From JANMZR01 sp031383555 (lineage in GTDB: Bacteria > Bacteroidota > Bacteroidia > Cytophagales > Spirosomataceae), in assembly GCA_031383555.1 (NCBI GenBank), contig JANMZR010000402.1:1-26205 (forward strand): DNA of 26,205 nt, given 5' to 3'. The first letter of the stretch is position 1, and the number at the start of each line of letters is the position of its first letter. The notes beneath the pieces are model-generated. The model had not been told where the DNA came from, did not search any database, and was given only the letters and a program-made list of their open reading frames with translations. Shown here piece after piece: positions 14,356 through 22,111 of the stretch. Both the position numbers and the translations under genes were made by a program.

Positions 14356-15402
14356 TTATTTTTGAATATAATTCAAATTATTCCAATCAAAAACAAATTG
14401 GCTACTTTGCAAAAACTGTTTATAAGTGTTCATGTTTCTATCAGGAATTAAATAGAATTTTTCCTTTTTAGTTATTATTGTTTTTGACTTGAGTAAATTA
14501 GATATTTCTACGGAAATACTGTTCAAATTAATATCATTGGAAGCTACATCTAACTGGTAATTTTTAGTCCAAACCACTTTCTTTTCAATACCATTTAATA
14601 ATTCAATTTTTAATGCTATTGAATTTCCCACTTTAGCCATATTTCCAGTTAAAAAATATTTCACTCCAAATTTGTCGGCAAATTTATTGTTATTATTTTC
14701 AGAATTGGAAGTATCCCTTAATTCCGAATTTAAAACATAAATATTTTCCATTTTCAAAAAAGTATTATAAAAATTTTTATTCAAAGTATCACATAAATTT
14801 GAATTCTTTTCAAATCCAAAGCAATCAAAACTTAAAATAGCAATCGAGTTTTTTTGAATTATTGGCAATTCATTTTCATCATTAAAATAGCTTTTTTGCC
14901 AATAATAAAAGCCAATAGTTGTTAATAATAAAACAATTATTCCAGGAATAAAATAAGATAAGTTTTCTGAAAATTTTGACTTTTTTCTTGAAATTATTGG
15001 CGTATATCGCTTTTCGATAACTCCCGCCTCTTTTTCTTTTATTTCTATATCAACTTTCTCAACTGGCTTATCTAATTGCTTTCTGGATTCGGTAGGATTT
15101 ATTCCAAATTGTTTAGTGAAATATTTTGTGAAATTTTGTGGGCTGTCTATGCCAATTGAATAGGCTATTTCGCTAATTTTTAAGTCTGAGTCAGATAATA
15201 ATTCTTTGGCTTTATTTAATTTAATTTTACGAATATAAAGAGATGGTGAAATTTGAAAGTTTTCTTTCAGTAGCCTATAAAGATTTGATCGGCTTATGCC
15301 TAATTCATGGCAGAGGTCGTCGGTAATGCTTTCAGAATTAATGTATTTATCAGTAATTAATTGGTTTAGTTTATTAATGAGGTTATTTTCATAATTTGTC
15401 AT
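14356..15402 (-). CDS. Membrane-anchored AraC-family regulator with extracytoplasmic TolB-like domain
   Basis: A 348-residue protein with three parts. The AraC-type DNA-binding domain (about 1-110) has both helix-turn-helices: ITDDLCHELGISRSNLYRLLKE and ISEIAYSIGIDSPQNFTKYFTKQFG. A Lys/Glu-rich linker precedes one membrane helix (about 149-168, FIPGIIVLLLTTIGFYYW). The outer domain (about 185-310: NSIAILSFD, YFLTGNMAKVGNSIALKIELLN, KVVWTKNYQLD) resembles the TolB-like sensor found in adenylate-cyclase-type and CadC-like regulators. In those proteins TPR repeats follow; this one stops soon after the block that usually introduces them (TYKQFLQSS), so it may be C-terminally truncated. The plausible mode is a one-component sensor acting through the membrane. 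It is divergent from the GH5 gene with 176 bases between. Confidence 0.85.
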   Translation of the reverse strand: MTNYENNLINKLNQLITDKYINSESITDDLCHELGISRSNLYRLLKENFQISPSLYIRKIKLNKAKELLSDSDLKISEIAYSIGIDSPQNFTKYFTKQFGINPTESRKQLDKPVEKVDIEIKEKEAGVIEKRYTPIISRKKSKFSENLSYFIPGIIVLLLTTIGFYYWQKSYFNDENELPIIQKNSIAILSFDCFGFEKNSNLCDTLNKNFYNTFLKMENIYVLNSELRDTSNSENNNNKFADKFGVKYFLTGNMAKVGNSIALKIELLNGIEKKVVWTKNYQLDVASNDINLNSISVEISNLLKSKTIITKKEKFYLIPDRNMNTYKQFLQSSQFVFDWNNLNYIQK

Positions 15403-15527
15403 GGCTTAATATTACTAATTTGTATTTTAGGGAGTAAAATTTAAAGTATAAATTTAAATAAATTTATTGTAGTTATTGAAGTTTGATTAAAATTTTAAAT
15501 CAAATTTGGGTTTCTTTGAAAAATTAA

Positions 15528-15556
15528 TTTGGTGTCCAAATAAAAAGATAATTTTA
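15528..15556 (+). promoter_or_regulatory. Possible promoter of the GH5 gene
   Basis: TTTG (15528-15531), a 17-base spacer, then TAATTTTA (15549-15556) match the Bacteroidota -33/-7 pattern TTTG...TAnnTTTG in all but the last base. The site lies 22 bases before the TTG start, in the gap shared with the divergent AraC regulator. This is a motif match only, in very AT-rich DNA. Confidence 0.3.
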
Positions 15557-15578
15557 CATTGAATAAAATTATAAAACA

Positions 15579-17327
15579 TTGAAAAAAACATTCATACTTA
15601 TTTTTATGCTATATTTTTTAAAAATAGCAGGTGCACAATCCTTATTAAATATTTTTGAGCTAAATAATGCCCTAGGCCGTGGCATAAACATGGGTAATAT
15701 GTTTGAAGCACCATCTGAAGGTGAATGGGGAAATCCTTATAAGGAAGATTACTTTCAGAAAATCGCTACGCTTGGTTTTAATCATGTACGAATACCTATT
15801 CGTTGGGATGTGCCTTCAAGAGCATTGCAGATAGATCCTTACACAATAAATCCAACTTTTTTGACAAGGATTAAGTCAGTTGTTGATAATGCTATTGCTA
15901 ACAAACTTTACGTAGTATTCAATATGCATCACCACGAAGGTATATTTGCTGCCCCTGCAAAAGACAAAGCAAAATTTCTTTCTCAATGGGCCCAAATAGC
16001 CGATTATTTCAAGGGCTATGACCAAAAATTACTATTTGAGGTTTTGAATGAACCACATGATAACCTTACTCCAGCACTTTGGAATGTATATTTTAATGAT
16101 GCAGTTCAAATAATACGAAAAACAAATCCAAATAGGGCAGTTATAATGGGCATGGCTAATTATGGTGGCCTTAGTGGCTTACCAAGCGTGGTTTTGCCAG
16201 ACGATAAAAACATAATTATTGCTATTCATTATTATGATCCTTTCAATTTTACTCACCAAGGTGCCGAGTGGGTAGGTGCAACCTCCAATGCTTGGTTAGG
16301 CACTAAATGGGAAGATTTGGAAGTTGAAAGGAAACAGATAATTTCTGACTTTGATTTTGCAATAAACTTCAGTAAAAGTAAAAATGTGCCGATTACCATA
16401 GGCGAATTTGGTGCTTATAGCAAAGCAGATTTGGAAAGTCGTGCGAAATGGACAACCTTTTTAGCTCGCTGGTTTGAGCTGCAAGGTTGGAGCTGGGCTT
16501 ATTGGGAATGGAGCGCTGGCTTTGGAATATACAACCCTGTCAATGGATTAATGAACAGCAAGTTAGCAGATGCTTTATTAAAAAACCCAATGCCCGAAGC
16601 AAAAAAAATATCTACAAAAAGTATTTACCAAAGCAGCTTCACCAAGGATAATGATGGCTGGAATATGAGTGTTCAACCTGGGTCAACAGCATCTATAGCT
16701 AGCACAAATAATAATTTGATTGCTGATGTGCAAACCAGTGTTGTGAATGGCTGGCATGTACAATTGAACAAAACTAATATACCAGTTACCAATAAAAAAA
16801 GGTGCCAAGTAATTGTAAAAGCATTCTCGACAAACCCAACTTCTATTACTTGTTATGTTGGAAAAAACGCTGCTCCGTACAACAGTTATTCCGGATATTC
16901 CAACTTTAATATCAGTGCCGAAGAAAAAGAATTTATTTATACTTTTCTTATGAACGACCCCAGTGATAATAATGCTAGAATTACTTTTGATATGGGCTTA
17001 ACAAAATCTAAAATAACTTTAAGTTCAATAAAATTTGACGAAATTTTTGATGAAAATATGATAGTAATTCCGCTTGAAATAGAAACTGAAATTGATAAAT
17101 CAATTTCTATTTCCCCAAATCCTGCAAAAGAAATTGTACTAGTAACCCATGATCCAAGTATCAAAACAATCGATTTGATGGACTACCTTGGCAAAATATA
17201 TTTCTCAAAAACAAATCATTTCGCCAAAAGTACACCTATAAACCTTTCCAACCTACCTACTGGCATGTATTATATTTATCTCACAAATGATAAATATGCT
17301 ATTTCAAGAAAATTGATTAAGAATTAA
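15579..17327 (+). CDS. Secreted GH5 endoglucanase with carbohydrate-binding region and T9SS sorting tail
   Basis: A 582-residue protein. The start is a TTG: from it the protein begins with a complete signal peptide (MKKTFILIFM... to about residue 20, IAGAQ), whereas the next ATG (15606) would lose the charged end. The GH5 domain (about 25-345) has RIPIRW (71-76), FNMHHHEG, acid/base E158 in LNEPH, HYYDPFNFTHQGAEW, and nucleophile E276 in IGEFGAY. A beta-sandwich (about 347-495, FTKDNDGWNMSV, GWHVQLNKT) looks like a CBM4/9-type carbohydrate-binding module. The C-terminus (about 508-582; ISISPNPAKE, LPTGMYYIYL) is a type A T9SS sorting domain. The enzyme is therefore exported through type IX secretion and cuts beta-1,4-glucan or a related glycan outside the cell. 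The divergent AraC regulator may control it. Confidence 0.92.
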   Translation: MKKTFILIFMLYFLKIAGAQSLLNIFELNNALGRGINMGNMFEAPSEGEWGNPYKEDYFQKIATLGFNHVRIPIRWDVPSRALQIDPYTINPTFLTRIKSVVDNAIANKLYVVFNMHHHEGIFAAPAKDKAKFLSQWAQIADYFKGYDQKLLFEVLNEPHDNLTPALWNVYFNDAVQIIRKTNPNRAVIMGMANYGGLSGLPSVVLPDDKNIIIAIHYYDPFNFTHQGAEWVGATSNAWLGTKWEDLEVERKQIISDFDFAINFSKSKNVPITIGEFGAYSKADLESRAKWTTFLARWFELQGWSWAYWEWSAGFGIYNPVNGLMNSKLADALLKNPMPEAKKISTKSIYQSSFTKDNDGWNMSVQPGSTASIASTNNNLIADVQTSVVNGWHVQLNKTNIPVTNKKRCQVIVKAFSTNPTSITCYVGKNAAPYNSYSGYSNFNISAEEKEFIYTFLMNDPSDNNARITFDMGLTKSKITLSSIKFDEIFDENMIVIPLEIETEIDKSISISPNPAKEIVLVTHDPSIKTIDLMDYLGKIYFSKTNHFAKSTPINLSNLPTGMYYIYLTNDKYAISRKLIKN

Positions 17328-17462
17328 TATAGTTGGACACAATGCCTATATAATCAGTTCAAAACAACCAACTAATTCTACTTAAAAAGGATATTATAAG
17401 AGTTTAGTTTTATCAAAACTGACTGATTATGATGCAATTGAATTAAAAAAATATGAAAATTA

Positions 17463-18320
17463 TTACTTTGCTTTTTTTACATTTAAAACCAACGTATCGG
17501 CATTTATTCCCGTGAAAATGCCCAATCCATTAGTAATAGTGCTAATTGGTGTGGCAATATTTTGCGAACTTGTATTATTGTTTACATATAAAGCAGCATA
17601 ATCTGGGTTTAGCCGATAAAGTATTAAGGCATATTTTCCAAAATATTCAAAAGATTGGCTTTGAAGGCTACTTTGCGAAGCTTGGATTGGCTGATTATTA
17701 AACCTCCTTTGTGGCCTTAAATTGTTGTTGCCGTTTGTTGGTTGAATTGTTACTGGAGTCGGATTTTGCTCCAAACTTTGTGCGGCCACAAAATGATATA
17801 CATTATCTGAGTTTTTCCATGCCAAATTTATAGTTTGCCGAGGCTCTTGTCCAAAACCACCAGGCCCACCCCCTGTTGGAGGCCCTTTAGAAAAATCACG
17901 AGCTACTCTTGTAATTTCGTTTAAATCTGTTGTAAAGCCAATTGGTTTTGGTGGAATCACAGTCGAAGCCGAAATATTGCGACCATTATATGTGAATGAC
18001 ATACCGACTAAGGTGCCGCTAGGCCCAATTAACTCCTTATTATTTGAATTATAAACACCTTCTCCTTCACTATTCAAAACAAAACTATTTCCGCTTGAAT
18101 TGCTAATTTTAATATTCAATCCATTAATAGGTTTTGAATAAGATGAGTCGGCATTGAGGTAAGGGATTTCAGTAAACACTTTCATGGTTACTGACTTTCC
18201 TGGCGCTATATATGCCTCAATAACTGGCTTATCGCCAGGTTTAATTACATTATTTGTATCAGCACAGGAGACTGCTAGCAAACTAATAAATAGTAATAAA
18301 AATATGTTTGATTTTTTCAT
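17463..18320 (-). CDS. DUF4249-family outer-membrane lipoprotein
   Basis: A 285-residue protein with a lipoprotein signal peptide and lipobox LAVSC (Cys19). The N-terminal beta domain (KPVIEAYIAPGKSVTMKVFTEIPY, then GLNIKISNSSGNSFVL) is the DUF4249 signature. A Gly/Pro-rich stretch (145-158, GPPTGGGPGGFGQE) and an Asn/Gln-rich segment (about 190-225) are unusual additions. DUF4249 proteins are routinely encoded just after TonB-dependent receptors in Bacteroidota and are thought to act as their surface lipoprotein partners. Here it starts 18 bases after the receptor stop, so they form one operon. The ligand is unknown. Confidence 0.88.
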   Translation of the reverse strand: MKKSNIFLLLFISLLAVSCADTNNVIKPGDKPVIEAYIAPGKSVTMKVFTEIPYLNADSSYSKPINGLNIKISNSSGNSFVLNSEGEGVYNSNNKELIGPSGTLVGMSFTYNGRNISASTVIPPKPIGFTTDLNEITRVARDFSKGPPTGGGPGGFGQEPRQTINLAWKNSDNVYHFVAAQSLEQNPTPVTIQPTNGNNNLRPQRRFNNQPIQASQSSLQSQSFEYFGKYALILYRLNPDYAALYVNNNTSSQNIATPISTITNGLGIFTGINADTLVLNVKKAK

Positions 18321-18338
18321 TTTATGTAGAATTTAATA

Positions 18339-21101
18339 CTATCTAATTTTATAACTTACCGTTAGGTTTGGTGTAATGCCTAAATAATTAATATCCGTTA
18401 CTTGTAATGCCGAAACGCCTTGCTCACGAATTACCTGAAATCTTTTATACCAAACATTGGTACGATTCATTGCATTAAATACAGATAGGCCCACACTTCC
18501 TTTTGCAAAATTATAAATCGCCGAAAGATCCATTCTGATATAATTTATAAATCTATTGGCATTTTTATCCGATGGATTGGTAAAGTCTTTGGTGGTGCCA
18601 TCCAATAATGTAAGTTGGTAAGCACCTAAAAAAGAGGTATATGGCCTTCCAGTTGAGTAAATTAAGGTGGCCGCAAAATCGAAATTCTTAAGTTTGTACA
18701 TACCCACTGCTTTAAATTGATGGCGCACGTCTTGATCAGAAAAATATGATTTATCAGAAAAAGCTGAAACATTACGAGTTGCCTGTGCCAAAGTATATCC
18801 CAACCAGCCATTGAAATCGCCAAACTTACGTTGCACTAAAATATCAACACCTTGTATAGTTTCATTTCCATTAAAAAAAGTTTCGCTCACTGCCAATCCT
18901 CCTCCTCTTGGCCCTTGATCAGGCCTTCCGGAATTTACTTGTGGTACAAATCGTAAAGTATATTCTGTGATTCCTGTATTTTTTTTCTGGTAAAATTCCA
19001 CATCAAATAGATAATTTGGGGCTTCATAGCTACCACCTATTATAATATGATCCGACTTGGTCACAGGCAAGTTTTTCCCATCTGCCAGAATCCAAAAATT
19101 TCGATTACCCAATGAGATATCTTCTCTATTTATTTGTTTTACAAACTGATAATAGGTGCCAATTGCTCCTTTCAACTTCAACTTTGGCATAAAAGAATAA
19201 TTAAAAGAAAGCCTTGGCTCGAGGTAATTTTTATTTGTTATATCAAAATTGTTAAGTCTGATACCAGGTATTATTTGCAACTTGCCTTCAAATAGCTTTA
19301 TTTTATTTTGCAAATAAAGGTTGGCAACTGCCCCTTTATCATTCCTATTCAAAATGGTAGTGGTATCATTTTGAATATATTTAAAAGCAATTGCATTCTG
19401 GGTATACATTCCTCCAAATTCAAGCTGACTATTGGCATTTAGCTTATATTCAAAGTCAATTTTTGCTGAAAAATCAGTTAAATCATTACTCTCCAACCTT
19501 CCAAGTCGTTGGTTTTCAGTAGTATTATTTCTGGTAATAGATATATTTCTAGAATTGTCACGATCACTAAAATAATTTGAATAACTGAGCAAAGCATTTG
19601 AATAGAATTTTTCTGTCCAATTACGGCTCCATTTTAAGCTAGCGCCAGTATTACCCCATTTGGCTACATCCGTAGTAGTTGTACTTAAGTCAATACCAGC
19701 TTGCCCACCACCTCCACCTCGGCCAAAGCCCGCAAAAGTACTCGTTGCAGAATTATCCATATTATCTGTACCATTAAAAGTAGACAGTGCAATAATATCC
19801 CTTTTAGAGGGCTGATAGGTGAGTTTTGCATTCAAATCATAAAAATACGAAGCCGCAGTTTGTGCTGTTTGTTGGGCATTACCTCCCCTACCTCCAAAGC
19901 CACCCGCACCCTGCTGCTGATTGGAAGTGGCATTGCTGGTAAACTTTTTGAAAATTTTATTGTACAATGGCCCTTTATAAGACCGCCTACCTGCTATTAA
20001 AAAAGTGACGTTTTTACCTAAAGGTGCTTCTAAAAAAACATTAGAACTCAATAGACTTAAATCGACACCAGCATTAAGTTTATTGCTATTACCTTGCTTA
20101 CCTGTGATTTCAGCAACGGCCGAAATTCTGCCTCCAAATCTGGCATCAAAACCACCTTTATACAATTGGATATCCTTAATTGCATTATAATTGAAGGCCG
20201 AAAAAAAGCCAAAAAGATGATCAACATTATATACTGTAAAGCCATCATATAGCACCAAAGTTTGATCTGGCGTACCTCCACGCACATATAGGCCAGCACT
20301 ACTTTCATTAGAGGCCGACACCCCTGGCATTAACTGAAATGCCCTAAATGGGTCTCTTTCACCCACATTTGGCAATTTGGCAATGTTTCGTGGAGTCATT
20401 TTAATCATACCCACTATTTCATTAGCTTTCATCATTTCAGACTTTTCGGCTACTACCTGCACCTCATTTAAGTTTTGAGCCGCTACATCTAGTTCAATTA
20501 AAAAACTTTTTATATCTGATGTGGGCATTAGTTTTACAGCTCTATTCACATAACCAACATAGCTCACATAAATTGTAGAAGTATCGCTTGGCACATTTGT
20601 GATGGTAAAATAACCATCCACGTTGCTCTGAGTAGCCGAAGCTTTATTGCCTTTAATTTGAATAGTTGTAAAAGGAAGCCGCTCGCCAGTACGCTCATCT
20701 TTTACAACACCTGTTAAAGTGAAATTGGATCGTGTAGGACTGGTGTTTTGAACCGGCTCCACCCAAAAATCCTTTCTATCTATTTTTGAAATTTTTGGCA
20801 CAATTTCAAATTCACCATCTTTATTTTTAAAGAATTTAAGTGGTAATAAATATTTGTTTATGATTAGATTTAACGATTCTTCAATGGTTTTTTCATTAAA
20901 ATCCAATGTTACTTCCGTTTCTTTTAAAAAACTATCATTAAACTTAAATTGAATACCATATTTAATATTAAATCTATTCAGAACCTCGTTAAAAGGTGTT
21001 TTGTAAAAATTTTCATCAATTTTTTTAATAATATTTTGAGCGAAAATATTACTATTCACAAACAACCAACAAAAAATCAGATAGTGTAATTTTCTAATCA
21101 T
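18339..21101 (-). CDS. TonB-dependent receptor with STN and carboxypeptidase-regulatory-like N-terminal domains
   Basis: A 920-residue outer-membrane protein. In order: signal peptide (1-22), STN domain (about 23-103; TPFNEVLNRFNIKYGIQFKF), carboxypeptidase-D regulatory-like beta-sandwich (about 128-215; LTGVVKDERTGERLPF, YVSYVGY), plug (about 225-360; GLYVRGGTPDQTLVLYDG, IQLYKGGFDARFGGR) and a 22-strand-type barrel to the end. Two Gly-rich stretches sit near residues 393-412 and 456-468, probably in loops. STN domains normally contact a FecR anti-sigma factor, but no FecI/FecR pair is in this window. It is co-transcribed with the DUF4249 lipoprotein. Likely ligands are iron chelates, peptides or glycans; none can be chosen from sequence. 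Confidence 0.92.
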   Translation of the reverse strand: MIRKLHYLIFCWLFVNSNIFAQNIIKKIDENFYKTPFNEVLNRFNIKYGIQFKFNDSFLKETEVTLDFNEKTIEESLNLIINKYLLPLKFFKNKDGEFEIVPKISKIDRKDFWVEPVQNTSPTRSNFTLTGVVKDERTGERLPFTTIQIKGNKASATQSNVDGYFTITNVPSDTSTIYVSYVGYVNRAVKLMPTSDIKSFLIELDVAAQNLNEVQVVAEKSEMMKANEIVGMIKMTPRNIAKLPNVGERDPFRAFQLMPGVSASNESSAGLYVRGGTPDQTLVLYDGFTVYNVDHLFGFFSAFNYNAIKDIQLYKGGFDARFGGRISAVAEITGKQGNSNKLNAGVDLSLLSSNVFLEAPLGKNVTFLIAGRRSYKGPLYNKIFKKFTSNATSNQQQGAGGFGGRGGNAQQTAQTAASYFYDLNAKLTYQPSKRDIIALSTFNGTDNMDNSATSTFAGFGRGGGGGQAGIDLSTTTTDVAKWGNTGASLKWSRNWTEKFYSNALLSYSNYFSDRDNSRNISITRNNTTENQRLGRLESNDLTDFSAKIDFEYKLNANSQLEFGGMYTQNAIAFKYIQNDTTTILNRNDKGAVANLYLQNKIKLFEGKLQIIPGIRLNNFDITNKNYLEPRLSFNYSFMPKLKLKGAIGTYYQFVKQINREDISLGNRNFWILADGKNLPVTKSDHIIIGGSYEAPNYLFDVEFYQKKNTGITEYTLRFVPQVNSGRPDQGPRGGGLAVSETFFNGNETIQGVDILVQRKFGDFNGWLGYTLAQATRNVSAFSDKSYFSDQDVRHQFKAVGMYKLKNFDFAATLIYSTGRPYTSFLGAYQLTLLDGTTKDFTNPSDKNANRFINYIRMDLSAIYNFAKGSVGLSVFNAMNRTNVWYKRFQVIREQGVSALQVTDINYLGITPNLTVSYKIR

Positions 21102-21125
21102 TTCTTCGATATTATTTTTTTAAAA

Positions 21126-21208
21126 ATGCTTTTAATTTTCCATTTCTAAAAGCCAATACGTGAAATAATATAGAACTGTTGTTTTATTATTTGAAAAATC
21201 AAAAGCAT
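21126..21208. repeat. Inverted repeat in the receptor/lpxH divergent region
   Basis: ATGCTTTTAATTTT (21126-21139) and the complement of ATGCTTTTGATTTT (21195-21208) form a 14-base inverted pair with one mismatch and 55 bases between. It is 25 bases before the receptor start and 45 before the lpxH start, so a regulator bound at both arms could affect both promoters. The low complexity of the arms keeps confidence low. Confidence 0.35.
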
Positions 21209-21253
21209 GGAAAAATATAATAGCTTATTATTTTTTTGTTGTAAATTTGAGCC

Positions 21254-22024
21254 ATGAAGCAAATTCACCTTCAGGCTGGCAAAAAAATCTATTTTGCTTC
21301 CGATTTCCATTTGGGATCGCCCAACAAAGAGGCTTCAAATAAACGTGAAATCACAATTTGTAATTGGCTCGATTCCATAAAAAACGATGCCCAAACCGTA
21401 TTTTTAGTTGGCGATTTATTTGATTTTTGGTTTGAATATAAGCATGTTGTGCCGAAAGGCTTTTTAAGATTTTTTGGAAAAATAGTCGAGTTGCAAAACG
21501 CTGGCATTGAATTTATCTTCTTCACTGGCAACCATGACCTTTGGATGTTTGATTATTTTGAAAAAGAACTTGAAATAAAAATATATCGAGAACCCACTCA
21601 TTTTCAAATAAATAACAAAGATTTTTTGATTGGTCATGGCGATGGGCTTGGACCTGGAGATACAGGTTACAAAATATTAAAGAAAATATTTACAAGTAAA
21701 ATCTGCCAATTTTTATTCCGCTGGTTGCACCCTGATATTGGTATGTGGTTTGGAAATGCTTGGTCGATGGATAGAAAAACCAACGAAAGGTTGATTTCAG
21801 CTTCTATTTTTGTTGATAAAAACAAAGAATGGCTCTATCACTTTTGTAAAGAAATTGAAGAAACTAAACATTATGATTTCTATATTTTTGGCCACCGGCA
21901 CTTGGCACTAAATATTGAAATTAACTCAAAAAGCCGGTATGTCAATTTGGGTGAGTGGTTTATTTCTGGTAAAAATACTTTTGGAGTATTTGATGGTAAT
22001 ACACTGGTGCTGAGGGATTTTTGA
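21254..22024 (+). CDS. lpxH: UDP-2,3-diacylglucosamine diphosphatase
   Basis: A 256-residue metallophosphatase. The calcineurin-like metal site is complete: D17-x-H19 (SDFHLG), G53-D54 (VGDLFDFWFE), G92-N93-H94-D95, H128 (IGHGDG) and G213-H-R-H216. The insert GPGDTGYKILKK and the HPDIGMWFG block are of LpxH type as found in Bacteroidota, where the enzyme releases UMP from UDP-2,3-diacylglucosamine to give lipid X in lipid A synthesis. It would act peripherally at the inner membrane. TAAATTTG, a -7-like box, lies at 21242-21249, only four bases before the ATG, which would imply an almost leaderless transcript if real. The gene stands alone, closed by the hairpin at 22051-22091. Confidence 0.88.
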   Translation: MKQIHLQAGKKIYFASDFHLGSPNKEASNKREITICNWLDSIKNDAQTVFLVGDLFDFWFEYKHVVPKGFLRFFGKIVELQNAGIEFIFFTGNHDLWMFDYFEKELEIKIYREPTHFQINNKDFLIGHGDGLGPGDTGYKILKKIFTSKICQFLFRWLHPDIGMWFGNAWSMDRKTNERLISASIFVDKNKEWLYHFCKEIEETKHYDFYIFGHRHLALNIEINSKSRYVNLGEWFISGKNTFGVFDGNTLVLRDF

Positions 22025-22050
22025 AGCACCTAAAATATTCTTAAAATCAA

Positions 22051-22091
22051 ATAAAATGCCCTCAAATTTCAAAAAATTGAAGGCATTTTAT
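22051..22091. terminator. Bidirectional terminator between lpxH and the oxidoreductase operon
   Basis: A 15-base-pair stem (22051-22065 with 22077-22091; core AAAATGCC) with one mismatch and an 11-base loop, flanked by A/T runs. It lies between the convergent stops at 22024 (plus) and 22112 (minus). Confidence 0.8.
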
Positions 22092-22111
22092 TTTACATAA
22101 ATTCCGAATTA

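Noticed and set aside
14265..14360. Missing TPR region of the AraC regulator continuing in another frame
   Set aside because: Reading the minus strand past the stop gave early stops in the frames I checked and no TPR-like residues, so a simple frameshift is not seen here.
14265..14471. A 68-codon plus-strand frame (basic protein)
   Set aside because: It overlaps the end of the AraC regulator on the opposite strand, has no recognisable motif and no homologous feel; it is best explained by chance in AT-rich DNA.
17350..17430. ATAATCAGT and ACTGATTAT inverted pair after the GH5 gene
   Set aside because: Only nine bases with a 63-base loop and no T-run; too weak to call a terminator or element.
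17386..17540. Protein-like reading KLTDYDAIELKKYENYY on the plus strand after the GH5 gene
   Set aside because: It has no start codon, begins just after a stop and soon runs antisense through the DUF4249 gene, so it is not supported as a gene.
21242..21254. Leaderless promoter for lpxH (TAAATTTG then ATG)
   Set aside because: No matching -33 box is found at the right distance; kept only as a note in the gene entry.
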